Below are positions 8,329 to 16,559 of a DNA stretch of 63,062 bases, one piece after another; position 1 is the first letter of the stretch; every line of letters begins with the position of its first letter. Made by a program: the position numbers and the translations under genes. The DNA is from JACDAN01 sp035535195 (GTDB lineage Bacteria; Actinomycetota; Thermoleophilia; Gaiellales; Gaiellaceae), in the NCBI GenBank assembly GCA_035535195.1, contig DATLQK010000084.1, positions 1 through 63,062 on the forward strand, in the 5' to 3' direction. Below the pieces are notes generated by a model. The model searched no databases and was not told where the DNA came from. It was given only the letters and a program-made list of their open reading frames with translations.

Positions 8329-8706
8329 TTGTTTCACCTCCCTTCGGGTTCTCGGTCGGCGCAGTAGGGCCGACGACGACACATCAACTGAGAAAGCCTG
8401 TGGGGGTGTGGAGCGCCTGGACTGGGGGCTGAATTGCTGATTGCTCACGCCGAACCTTTCGTTCGATCCCTCCGGCGTGGCCGCCCCGCCATGGGCTCTC
8501 AATTGCCCCCGTTCATCGATCCGCACGGAGCAACGGGCGATCCCTCGAACGGACGATTCACCGACCGGCCCCCTCGTTCGGGGGAATCAAGCTCCGCTTC
8601 ACGACTCCGATGAACCGTTCGATTCCGTTTGCGGCTGCGGACTCGAGTCAGAGATCCGCGCCGAAGTGGCGGCCTCGGCGCTCAACGAGAGATCGGAGCA
8701 AAGGCA
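8329..8706. other. 378-bp divergent intergenic region between flp and the M15-like gene
   Basis: No gene is recognisable here. The region must hold the promoters for the tad operon (leftward) and for the cell-wall gene (rightward). It contains a strong inverted repeat at 8446-8479, a CCCCC/GGGGG hairpin at 8569-8584 and other complementary segments, so the transcript leaders are probably structured. I could not identify a convincing sigma-70 promoter by eye. Confidence 0.6.
8446..8479. other. Inverted repeat / possible structured leader element
   Basis: CACGCC at 8446-8451 pairs with GGCGTG at 8474-8479, enclosing a smaller GAAC...GTTC pairing and an asymmetric loop GATCCCTCC. It lies 118 nt upstream of the flp start in the minus-strand leader and 228 nt upstream of the plus-strand gene, so it could act in either transcript. 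Confidence 0.35.
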
Positions 8707-10209
8707 ATGCCACCACGGAGATACCGTCTTTCAGGGCTGGTCGCCCGCTTCGTCCTGCTCTCGTTCGCCGCCGTCGCCCTCGCGGTGCTGCGGCCGGCGA
8801 AGCAGGCGAACGCGCGCGTGCAGCAACCCCGCCGACGCCGCTCGGGCGCGCGCCGGATCGCGATCAGCCTTTCGTTCGCGACCCTGTTCTTCGCCGGCGC
8901 GTCGTTCTCGGCGGGTGCGGGCGACATGATGGTCCAGCTCGTCGAGGGCGAGGCGCAGACCGCCGTCGCCGACCAGTCGCAGGAGGCCGCGGCCTCCGAC
9001 GCGTCGACCTGCGAGTCGACGAAGCGGAGTGACTGGGACGCGGAGGACGCGTCGCAGTCCTGCGCAGAGGACGGGACGGGCGACGCGACGACGGATCCCG
9101 CCGCCGGTGACTCGGCGGCGACCGACGCGCCCACCGCCGCGCCGGAGACGTCGGCTCCCGAGGCGACCGCTCCGGCCGCCGAGCCCGTGAGCTCACCCGA
9201 GGCGGAGGCGCCCGCTGCTGCGGCGCTGGTCGAGCAGACCGCCCACGAGGTCGCGGTCGAGAACGCACCTGCCGGCCGGTCTACCGCGCCGAGCCTCAAG
9301 ACCGCGGTCAAGACGCAGGCGCGCACGGCGCGCCCGCGCTCGAGGGCCAAGGGCAACGACGGCGCGCCGCCGGTGCTGAAGACTTCCACGCGGAAGCACA
9401 CGCTGGCCGGCAAGGCCGACCCGGAGGTCTCGGAGCCGTACACGGCGGCCACGATCTGGCTGCACCGTGAGATGCCGGATCCGACGCCGGCGTCGAAGCG
9501 GCTGACGCAGCGCTTCGCGAATCAGCTCGTCTTCGCCGCCCACCGGCACAAGGTCGACTGGGCGCTCATGCTCGGCGTCCTCCGGGCCCGCGGCTACCGC
9601 GGCTCGGTGCCGGCGACGAAGGTCGGGCTCAACCGGCTCGCGACGAACCTTGTCCGCAACGGCGCGCGCAAGGATCAGTGGAGTGCCGTGCTGGCTCTCG
9701 AGGGGCGGACGGCCTTCGCCGACCGCACCGTCGCGCTCGCCCGGTACCACCGCGCCGTCGGCCTGAAGGCGCTCGTCCGTGGTCTCGAGTGGGCGAAGCC
9801 GATGCTGGCGAAGCGGACGCTCCGCGACAAGCGCGTCACGATCTACGGCGGCGGTCGGAACGACCTCCTCCAGGGCAAGATCGACGTCCGCGTGATCGTG
9901 CTGATCCGCTACCTCGCCGAGGCCCACGGCCGGGTGACGGTCTCCTGTCTCCTCAGCGGCCATCGCCTCTTCTCCCGCCCCGGTGTGATCTCACATCACA
10001 TCTACGGGCTTGCGGTCGACATCGCCGCGCTCGGCGGCCAGAGCATCTACGGGCACCAGCAGCCCGGCTCGGTCACGGAGCAGGCGGTGCGCAACATGCT
10101 CCTCCTCCCGGCGGAGGTCCGGCCCGTGCAGGTGATCTCCCTGCTCGGTCTGGGCGGCCCGTCGTTCCCGCTGGCGAACCACGACGACCACATCCACGCG
10201 GGGTTTTAG
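8707..10209 (+). CDS. Membrane-anchored protein with C-terminal M15-like (D-Ala-D-Ala carboxypeptidase fold) domain
   Basis: 500 residues from ATG 8707. There are two hydrophobic segments near the N-terminus (VARFVLLSFAAVALAVL; ISLSFATLFFAGASFSAGAG), then a long low-complexity Ala/Glu/Thr/Asp linker to about residue 200. The folded C-terminus ends with S429-x-H431-x-x-G-x-A-V-D438 and a final HDDHIHAGF (H495, H497). This is the Zn-ligand arrangement SxHxxGxAxD...HxH of M15/LAS-type peptidoglycan peptidases. The likely site of action is the outer face of the membrane on peptidoglycan. A DUF192 gene follows after 4 bp. The earlier in-frame ATG 8629 gives an Arg-rich extension I consider unlikely. 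Confidence 0.75.
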   Translation: MPPRRYRLSGLVARFVLLSFAAVALAVLRPAKQANARVQQPRRRRSGARRIAISLSFATLFFAGASFSAGAGDMMVQLVEGEAQTAVADQSQEAAASDASTCESTKRSDWDAEDASQSCAEDGTGDATTDPAAGDSAATDAPTAAPETSAPEATAPAAEPVSSPEAEAPAAAALVEQTAHEVAVENAPAGRSTAPSLKTAVKTQARTARPRSRAKGNDGAPPVLKTSTRKHTLAGKADPEVSEPYTAATIWLHREMPDPTPASKRLTQRFANQLVFAAHRHKVDWALMLGVLRARGYRGSVPATKVGLNRLATNLVRNGARKDQWSAVLALEGRTAFADRTVALARYHRAVGLKALVRGLEWAKPMLAKRTLRDKRVTIYGGGRNDLLQGKIDVRVIVLIRYLAEAHGRVTVSCLLSGHRLFSRPGVISHHIYGLAVDIAALGGQSIYGHQQPGSVTEQAVRNMLLLPAEVRPVQVISLLGLGGPSFPLANHDDHIHAGF

Positions 10210-10213
10210 GTCG

Positions 10214-10567
10214 ATGCTCAAGCAGGTCACGCTCAGACGGGAGAACGGCGAGGTCGTCTGCGACGACTGCGTCGTCGCGGACTCGTCGGTCTCCCGGATG
10301 AAGGGCCTGCTCGGTCGGAAAGAGCTGAAGCCGGGCGAGGGTCTCCTCCTTCGCCCGGCCGGCTCGATCCACACGTTCTTCATGCGCTTCCCGATCGACG
10401 CGGTCTTCCTCGACGAAGGCCTGCGCGTGCTCGGGATCTCTGACGACATCCGCCCGTGGCGCGCGGCGTCGAAGCGCGGCGCGCGCGTGGTCCTCGAACT
10501 CCCGGCGGGCGAGTCTGCCCGCCGGGGGCTCGAGGCCGGTGACACGCTGTCGATAACGGACGCATGA
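10214..10567 (+). CDS. DUF192 family protein
   Basis: 117 residues matching DUF192 over the whole length: SRMKGLLGRKELKPGEGLLL, SIHTFFMRFPIDAVFLD, VLGISDDIRPW and LELPAGESARRGLEAGD are the conserved blocks. The function of the family is not established; members are often secreted or encoded beside envelope genes. Here it is cytoplasmic as read, with no signal peptide. It overlaps the following protease gene by 4 nt and follows the M15-like gene by 4 bp, suggesting one envelope-related operon. Confidence 0.85.
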   Translation: MLKQVTLRRENGEVVCDDCVVADSSVSRMKGLLGRKELKPGEGLLLRPAGSIHTFFMRFPIDAVFLDEGLRVLGISDDIRPWRAASKRGARVVLELPAGESARRGLEAGDTLSITDA

Positions 10568-11346
10568 GCTACGACGACTACGGCGAGCAGGCCCGCGCGT
10601 CGTGGTTGCGAAGCCCGTTCGTCTCCCTCGCCGTCGCGCTGCTGGCGATCGTGGTCGCCACGATTTCCTTCGTGCGACAGCAGAGCGCGCTCGACGCCGC
10701 AAACGTCGCGCAGCTCCACGCCAAGCGAATCGAGCGGGAGCTGCGGTTCGTGCACGAGGACAACGATCAGCTCGCCGGCCGACTGAGGTCGACCGAGCGA
10801 GAGCTGCACGTCACGCCGATTGCGGCACGGGCCCTGAAGAGTGTCTTCACTGTCTCGGCCGGCGGGCGGATCGGCACGGCGTTCGTCGGGTGGCGCGACG
10901 TCGACGGCACGTACCTGATCACCGCGGCACACGTGGTCGAGGGCTTCGATGGCACGGTCGAGCTGTCGCGCAAGGGCGACGACTGGACCGGAGAGGTCGT
11001 TCGGCGCGACAAGAAGAACGACCTGGCGCTCATCCGCGTCGAGGGTCGGCCCGACGGCGCACCGCCGCTCTGGCAGAAGCCGCGCGCCACGAGGCCGAAG
11101 ACCGGAGAGCAACTGCTGCTCGTCGGAAGCCCCTACGGGTTGGGCGGCACGGTCACGACGGGGATCGTCAGCCGCGTCACCAGGAGGATGGTGCAGACCG
11201 ACGCGGCGGCGAATCCGGGCAATTCCGGTGGGCCGGCAGTCAACCGCCGCGGCCAGGTGGTCGGCGTGCTGCTCGCCGGCGGCGGGGAGAACATCAACTT
11301 CGCCGTGCGCATCGAGCGCGTCTGCAAGGTCCTCCGTCGCTGCTGA
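10564..11346 (+). CDS. Membrane-anchored trypsin-like (HtrA/DegP-type) serine protease
   Basis: 260 residues: a single anchor (FVSLAVALLAIVVATISFV, about 19-37), a short coiled-coil stalk (40-80) and a chymotrypsin-fold domain with the complete triad H123 (TAAHVV), D153 (NDLALI) and S221 (GNSGGP). There is no PDZ domain, so it is shorter than classical DegP. It probably acts outside the membrane in protein quality control or regulated cleavage. It is translationally coupled to the DUF192 gene (ATGA). Confidence 0.88.
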   Translation: MSYDDYGEQARASWLRSPFVSLAVALLAIVVATISFVRQQSALDAANVAQLHAKRIERELRFVHEDNDQLAGRLRSTERELHVTPIAARALKSVFTVSAGGRIGTAFVGWRDVDGTYLITAAHVVEGFDGTVELSRKGDDWTGEVVRRDKKNDLALIRVEGRPDGAPPLWQKPRATRPKTGEQLLLVGSPYGLGGTVTTGIVSRVTRRMVQTDAAANPGNSGGPAVNRRGQVVGVLLAGGGENINFAVRIERVCKVLRRC

Positions 11347-11365
11347 GACTCGCCGCGGTACGGGG

Positions 11366-11394
11366 TTGACCGCCGCCATAGGTTTGTCTAGTTT
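11366..11394 (+). promoter_or_regulatory. Sigma-70-type promoter of the ABC exporter operon
   Basis: TTGACC at 11366-11371 and TAGTTT at 11389-11394 are separated by exactly 17 nt, about 56 nt before the ABC ATPase start at 11450. This is the best housekeeping promoter match seen in the window. Confidence 0.6.
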
Positions 11395-11404
11395 GGCTGA
11401 GAGC

Positions 11405-11416
11405 TAGTAGCTACTA
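11405..11416. promoter_or_regulatory. 12-bp perfect palindrome at the predicted transcription start
   Basis: TAGTAGCTACTA is a perfect palindrome 11 nt downstream of the -10 element, a position from which a bound repressor would block initiation. The regulator is unknown. Confidence 0.4.
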
Positions 11417-11449
11417 ACTTTTTCGCGCCACACATTCCGGGGAGGGACC

Positions 11450-12205
11450 GTGGAGTTGTCACAGAACGGCGACCGCGACGGCGCGGTCGTCACTGCGAAC
11501 GAGATCACGCGCCGCTACGGCGAGGGCGACACCGCCGTGGACGCGCTCCGCGGTGTGTCCCTCGAGGTCGAGCGCGAGCAACTGACCGCCGTGATGGGCC
11601 CTTCGGGCTCCGGCAAGTCGACGCTGATGCACATCCTCGCCGCGCTGGACCGGCCGACCGAGGGCTACGTGACGATTGCCGGCACGCGCCTCGGCAAGCT
11701 GAACGACAACGAGATCACGAAGCTCCGTCGGAAGCACATCGGCTTCATCTTCCAGTTCTTCAACCTGCTCCCGATGCTGACGGCGGACGAGAACATCCAG
11801 CTCCCGCTCTCGCTCGCCGGCCAGAAGCCGGACAAGGACTTCTACGACGACCTGGTGAAGCGAGTCGGCCTTGCAGACCGGCTCTCCCACCGGCCTTCGG
11901 AGCTCTCCGGCGGCCAGCAGCAGCGCGTCGCGATCGCCCGCGCCCTCGTCTCCCGGCCGACCGTGATCTTCGCGGACGAGCCGACCGGCAACCTCGACTC
12001 CAAGACCGGCGGCGAGATCCTCGAGCTCCTGCAGGAGTCGGTGAACGACTACGGGCAGACGATGGTCATGGTGACGCACGAGGCGCGCGCCGCTGCGACC
12101 GCGGGCCGGGTCCTCTTCCTCGCCGACGGCAAGATCGTGAAGGAGCTCAGCAAGGCCGGCGAGGAGGAGATCATCGAGACGATCAAAGACGTCACGCTGA
12201 CGTGA
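11450..12205 (+). CDS. MacB/LolD-type ABC transporter ATP-binding protein
   Basis: 251 residues with Walker A GPSGSGKST, a Q-loop in FIFQFFNLLPMLTADENI, signature LSGGQQQRVAIARAL, Walker B VIFADEPTGNLDS and H-loop VTHEARA. The NLDS/FNLLP sequence style is that of ATPases paired with FtsX-like permeases (lipoprotein release, antimicrobial or lipid export). The stop overlaps the GTG of the permease gene (GTGA), and a promoter lies just upstream. Confidence 0.93.
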   Translation: MELSQNGDRDGAVVTANEITRRYGEGDTAVDALRGVSLEVEREQLTAVMGPSGSGKSTLMHILAALDRPTEGYVTIAGTRLGKLNDNEITKLRRKHIGFIFQFFNLLPMLTADENIQLPLSLAGQKPDKDFYDDLVKRVGLADRLSHRPSELSGGQQQRVAIARALVSRPTVIFADEPTGNLDSKTGGEILELLQESVNDYGQTMVMVTHEARAAATAGRVLFLADGKIVKELSKAGEEEIIETIKDVTLT

Positions 12206-14775
12206 TCCGCGTCGCACTCAGGGGCCTCGCCGGCCGCAAGTTCCGCGCGGTCCTCACCGGAATCGCAATTGTCCTCGGGGTCGCGATGATCAGCGGCACC
12301 CTCGTCCTGACGGACACGATCGACCGCGCGTTCAACCGCATCTTCGTCAACTCGTACGCCGGCACCGACGCCGTCGTCCAGGCCGCGGCGTCCAACATCA
12401 CGTTCGAGGGCGAGAGCGCGACCAGCCCGCCGTTCTCGCAGTCGGTCCTCTCCGAGGTTCGCTCGGTCGGGACCGTCGACGCAGCAGCCGGCAGCGTCTT
12501 CGAGGAGACCGCCGTCAAGATCATCGACCGGAACGGCAAGGTGATCTCGAAGAACGCGCCGACCTTCGGCTTCGGCATCGACCCCGCCTACCCGCGCTTC
12601 AACCCGCTGGAGCTGAAGGAAGGACGGTGGGCGTCAGGGCCCAACGAGGTCGTGATCGACTCCGGGACGGCGAAGGATCAGGGCTATACCGTCGGCGGAC
12701 GGGTCCCGATCGCGACCCTGCGTCCGGTCCAGGACTTCAAGCTGGTCGGCGTCGCGCAATACCCCGGGGTCGAGTCGCTCGGCGGTGCCACGTTCGCGGT
12801 CTTCGACCTCGCGGAGGCGCAGCGGTTGCTCGACCGCCAGGGGAAGCTCGACGCGATCTCGGTCGCCGCGAAAGGCGGAGCCTCTCCGGAGGAGCTCGTC
12901 GGCGATCTCCAAGGTGAGCTGCCCAAGACGGTCGAGGTGCGGACGGGCGTCGAGCAGGCGGCCGAGGACAGCGGCGAGGTCGCCACCTTCGTCAAGATCA
13001 TCCGCTACTTCCTGCTCAGCTTCGCCGCGATCGCGCTCTTCGTCGGCGCCTTCGTCATCTTCAACACCCTGTCGATCACCGTCGCGCAGCGCACTCGAGA
13101 GCTCGCGACGCTCCGGACGCTCGGCGCGTCGCGGCGCCAGCTGCTCGCCTCCGTGATGCTCGAAGCCCTCGCAATCGGCGTGATCGCCTCCGTGATCGGG
13201 CTCTTCCTCGGGGTCGGCCTGGCAAAGGCGCTGAACTGGCTCTTCAAACTGCTCGACTTCGAGCTGCCGACGACCGGGCTCGTCTTCTCGACGCGAACAG
13301 TGATCGTCGCGCTGGCGGTGGGCATCGTCGTCACGCTGGTCGCCGGCCTCGCACCCGCCCTGAAGGCGACGAAAGTGCCGCCGATCTCGGCGGTCCGGGA
13401 GGGAGCGACGCCTCCGCCGGGTCGCTTCTCGCCGTACTGGCCATACGTCGCCGGGGTGCTGATCGTGCTGTCCGTGGTCCTGCTCGGCTACTCGCTCTTC
13501 GCCAACGACGTCGATATCGCGCAGCGCCTGCTGTCGATCGCCGTCGGCGTGCTCGCACTCTTCTTCGGCGTCGCGCTCCTGTCGCCGAAGCTGGTGCGAC
13601 CGCTGGCCTCGGTGGTCGGCTGGCCGGCGCAGCGGATCGGCGGCGCGGCCGGCCGCCTGGCCGAGGGCAACTCGAAGCGAAACCCCGGCCGGACCGCCGC
13701 CACGGCCGCCTCGCTCATGATCGGGATCGCCCTCGTCACCTTCGTCGCGACGCTCGCCGCGGGCATGCGCGACTCGAACCGGCAGGCGATCGAGGACCAG
13801 ATCGCCGCCGACCTGATCATCACCTCCGAGGACGGCTACTCGCCGTTCGCGGCCGACGCCGGACTGGCCGCCCACAAGGCGCAGGGCGCCGAGACCGTGA
13901 CCGACGTCCGCGAGGAGGTCGTTCGACTCGCCGGCTCCGGGAAGGACCTCACGGGGATCGAGCCGGACAAGATCGCGTCCGGCTACAACTTCGACTGGCG
14001 CGCTGGGTCGTCCGATGCGACCCTCGCGCAGCTCGGCACGAACGGCGCGATCGTCGACAGCGAGTTCGCGAAGGACAAGAACCTCGAGATCGGCGACACC
14101 TTTGCGGCCGAGGCGCCCGGCGGGAAGAAGGCCGACTTCGTCGTGCGCGGCCTGTACAAGGCGCCGCCGTTCTATCCGCTCCTCGGCTCGGCGAGCGTCC
14201 CGATCGCGGCGTTCGACAAGCTGTTCGAGACGAAGCACAACCGCTTCACGTTCCTGAAGATGGCCGGCGGGTCGACCGACCAGTCGAAGGACGACGTCGA
14301 GGCCGCCGTCGCGAAATTCCCGGACGCCCGGGTGCAAACGCGGGCCGAGTGGATCGACAAGGAGGACGCCGAGTTCCAGCAGTTCCTGTCGGTGCTCTAC
14401 GTCCTGCTGGCCCTGTCGGTGATTGTCAGCATCTTCGGGATCATCAACACGCTCGTGCTCTCGGTGTTCGAGCGCACGCGCGAGCTCGGGATGCTGCGGG
14501 CCGTCGGCATGACCCGGCGGCAGACTCGCCGGATGATCCGGCACGAGAGCGTGATCACGGCGCTGATCGGCGCGGCCCTGGGGCTGCCCCTCGGCGTGTT
14601 CCTCGCGGCGCTCCTCGTCCGCGCGCTGAGCCAGTACGAGGTCGGGTTCAAGATTCCGTTCGGCCAGCTCGTGTTCTTCGCCGTGGTCGCGATCCTTGTC
14701 GGCGTGGTCGCGGCGGTGCTACCGGCCCGGCGTGCCGCCCGCCTGAACGTGCTCCAGGCATTGCAATACGAATAA
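12202..14775 (+). CDS. FtsX-like ABC permease with two MacB core domains
   Basis: 857 residues, GTG start. There is an N-terminal membrane segment (FRAVLTGIAIVLGVAMISGTL), an extracellular domain to about residue 265, a first FtsX membrane block (residues 265-400, with TRELATLRTLGASRRQ), two central helices, a second extracellular domain (about 540-720) and a final FtsX block containing RTRELGMLRAVGMTRRQ. The duplicated architecture allows one polypeptide to form the whole permease. The substrate is unknown; export or membrane-extraction is usual for the family. Confidence 0.92.
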   Translation: MIRVALRGLAGRKFRAVLTGIAIVLGVAMISGTLVLTDTIDRAFNRIFVNSYAGTDAVVQAAASNITFEGESATSPPFSQSVLSEVRSVGTVDAAAGSVFEETAVKIIDRNGKVISKNAPTFGFGIDPAYPRFNPLELKEGRWASGPNEVVIDSGTAKDQGYTVGGRVPIATLRPVQDFKLVGVAQYPGVESLGGATFAVFDLAEAQRLLDRQGKLDAISVAAKGGASPEELVGDLQGELPKTVEVRTGVEQAAEDSGEVATFVKIIRYFLLSFAAIALFVGAFVIFNTLSITVAQRTRELATLRTLGASRRQLLASVMLEALAIGVIASVIGLFLGVGLAKALNWLFKLLDFELPTTGLVFSTRTVIVALAVGIVVTLVAGLAPALKATKVPPISAVREGATPPPGRFSPYWPYVAGVLIVLSVVLLGYSLFANDVDIAQRLLSIAVGVLALFFGVALLSPKLVRPLASVVGWPAQRIGGAAGRLAEGNSKRNPGRTAATAASLMIGIALVTFVATLAAGMRDSNRQAIEDQIAADLIITSEDGYSPFAADAGLAAHKAQGAETVTDVREEVVRLAGSGKDLTGIEPDKIASGYNFDWRAGSSDATLAQLGTNGAIVDSEFAKDKNLEIGDTFAAEAPGGKKADFVVRGLYKAPPFYPLLGSASVPIAAFDKLFETKHNRFTFLKMAGGSTDQSKDDVEAAVAKFPDARVQTRAEWIDKEDAEFQQFLSVLYVLLALSVIVSIFGIINTLVLSVFERTRELGMLRAVGMTRRQTRRMIRHESVITALIGAALGLPLGVFLAALLVRALSQYEVGFKIPFGQLVFFAVVAILVGVVAAVLPARRAARLNVLQALQYE

Positions 14776-14784
14776 CGTCCGGCC

Positions 14785-15816
14785 ATGCTCTGGGCGATCT
14801 CGGGCGGCTCGGGCTTCCTCGGCCTGCACCTCGCGCGACGGCTCCTCGCCGAGGGCCACGACGTTCGCTCGCTCGACCTCATCCCGCTCGACGAGCCGGG
14901 CCTCGACGTCCAGGAGATCCTCGGGGACATCCGTGACGAGGCCGCGGCGCGGGAGCTCGTCGACGGGGCGCGGACCCTGGTCCACGCGGCGGCGGCGCTC
15001 CCGATCCGCGGCGGGCGCGACGAGATCCGCTCGGTCAACGTCGACGGCACGCTGACCCTGCTCTCCGCCGCCTTGTTGGCGGGCGTGCGGCGCGTCCTCT
15101 TCATCTCCTCGACCGCCGTCTACGGCGTCCCCGAGAAGCATCCGATCGAGGAGGACGATCCGCTCGACGGCGTCGGTCACTACGGCGGGTCGAAGATCGA
15201 GGCGGAGGAGGTCTGTCGCGCCTTCATGCGCCGCGGCCTCGACTGCGTGATCCTCCGGCCCAAGACCTTCATCGGCCCGGAGCGGCTGGGCGTCTTCGAG
15301 ATCCTCTTCGACTGGATCCGCGACGGGCGCCGCATCTACGTGCTCGGCGACGGCTCGAACCGCTATCAGCTCCTGGCCGTCGACGACCTCGTCGACGCGA
15401 TCGTCCGGTCGGCGAGCAAGCGCGCCGCGGCAGGGGCGACGCTCAACGTGGGGGCGAAGGAGTTCGGCACTGTGCGCTCCGACGTTCAGGCGCTGACCGA
15501 CCACGCCGGCTCCTCGAGCCGGATCACGCCCGTCCCGGTCCGGCCGGCCGAGCTCGCCCTCCGCGGGCTCGAGCTCGCCCGGCTCTCGCCGCTCGTCGAG
15601 TGGCACTACAAGACCGCGCACCGCGACTCGTTCGTCGACGTCTCGCGCGCCGAGGAACTGCTGGGATGGAGGCCGCGGCTCTCGAACGCCGAGGCGCTGA
15701 TCGAGACCTACGACTGGTATCTCGCCAACCGCGACGAGGTCGGCAGCGAGGCTGGAGTCACGCACCGCGTCCCATGGGACCAGCGCGCCCTGGGTCTGTT
15801 AAAGAGGATCTCGTGA
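14785..15816 (+). CDS. NAD(P)-dependent epimerase/dehydratase (extended SDR)
   Basis: 343 residues with the nucleotide-binding motif SGGSGFLGLHLARRL at the N-terminus, a DIRD-type segment, catalytic region FISSTAVYG and YGGSK (YxxxK). It resembles NAD-dependent sugar or sterol-type epimerases. It starts 9 bp after the ABC permease and its stop overlaps the GTG of the methyltransferase, so it belongs to the exporter operon. The substrate cannot be read from sequence. Confidence 0.87.
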   Translation: MLWAISGGSGFLGLHLARRLLAEGHDVRSLDLIPLDEPGLDVQEILGDIRDEAAARELVDGARTLVHAAAALPIRGGRDEIRSVNVDGTLTLLSAALLAGVRRVLFISSTAVYGVPEKHPIEEDDPLDGVGHYGGSKIEAEEVCRAFMRRGLDCVILRPKTFIGPERLGVFEILFDWIRDGRRIYVLGDGSNRYQLLAVDDLVDAIVRSASKRAAAGATLNVGAKEFGTVRSDVQALTDHAGSSSRITPVPVRPAELALRGLELARLSPLVEWHYKTAHRDSFVDVSRAEELLGWRPRLSNAEALIETYDWYLANRDEVGSEAGVTHRVPWDQRALGLLKRIS

Positions 15817-16559
15817 GCTTCGAGCAGGACCATTGGGACGAGCTCTTCGACGAGATCTACCTGACGACGTACGCCGAGCTGGTCGACAAAGACGTGTCCG
15901 AGGACGCGTTGGCAGCTGCGGCGCTCGCCGGGGTCGAGGCGCCTGCGGAGATCCTGGACGCGCCGGCGGGGTTCGGCCGCCACTCGATCCCGCTCGCCAA
16001 GGCCGGGTTCCGGGTCACCGGCATCGACCGCTCGCCGGTCCAGCTCGAGGAGGCTCGCCGCCGCGCCGGCGACGCCGAGTGGCCGAAGCTCGTCGAGGCC
16101 GACTTCCGCGAGCTGCCCTTCGAGGAGGAGAGCTTCGACGCCGTCCTCAACCTCTTTTCGTCGATCGGCTATCGCGGAGAGGAGGGCGATCGCCAGATGC
16201 TCGGTGAGTTCCTCCGCGTGCTCCGGCCCGGCGCCGCGCTGATCGTCGAGACGATGCACCGCGACCGGCTGATGCACGTCTACCAGCCGCGGGGCTGGGA
16301 CCCGCTTCCCGACGAGGCGCTGGTCGCCGAGGAGCGGCGCTTCGACTTCACCGCCGGGGTGATCGAGACCGATCACATCCTGATCAAGGATGGGAAGCGC
16401 CGGCAGTTCACGTACACGCTCCGCGTCTACACGGCGACGGAGCTGGTGCGGATGCTCGACGGTGTCGGCTTCGACGACATCGAGGCATTCGGCGGTGTGG
16501 ACGGCAGCGAGCTGACGCGCGAGAGCCGTCTCGCCGTGCGGGCGCGGAAGCCGGCGTGA
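15813..16559 (+). CDS. SAM-dependent class I methyltransferase
   Basis: 248 residues from GTG 15813, which overlaps the previous stop (GTGA) and follows AAAGAGG. SAM motif I is ILDAPAGFGRHSIPLA, then TGIDRSPVQLEEARRRA, and FDAVLNLFSSIGYRGEEGD forms the post-motif region; the C-terminal half has strands typical of small-molecule methyltransferases. It overlaps the next gene by GTGA. A tailoring role with the neighbouring epimerase and PLP enzyme is an inference. Confidence 0.88.
   Translation: MSFEQDHWDELFDEIYLTTYAELVDKDVSEDALAAAALAGVEAPAEILDAPAGFGRHSIPLAKAGFRVTGIDRSPVQLEEARRRAGDAEWPKLVEADFRELPFEEESFDAVLNLFSSIGYRGEEGDRQMLGEFLRVLRPGAALIVETMHRDRLMHVYQPRGWDPLPDEALVAEERRFDFTAGVIETDHILIKDGKRRQFTYTLRVYTATELVRMLDGVGFDDIEAFGGVDGSELTRESRLAVRARKPA

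Noticed and set aside
8440..8490. tRNA-like GTTCGATCC segment
   Set aside because: The flanking bases do not pair into a T-stem and there is no acceptor or anticodon arm, so it is not a tRNA.
8161..8526. Longer version of the Flp pilin starting at 8526
   Set aside because: The upstream part is unlike any pilin leader, whereas GTG 8328 has an excellent ribosome-binding site and gives the standard 54-residue Flp.
8441..8640. Definite ydaO (c-di-AMP) riboswitch
   Set aside because: Only loose, partial motif order is seen and the diagnostic 3' block is absent; kept as a low-level finding, not called as a feature.
12634..14544. A 636-codon open frame antisense to the ABC permease
   Set aside because: It is composed of Arg/Asp/Glu-rich low-complexity sequence typical of the reverse complement of GC-rich genes, has no family motifs, and the sense strand carries a clear FtsX permease.
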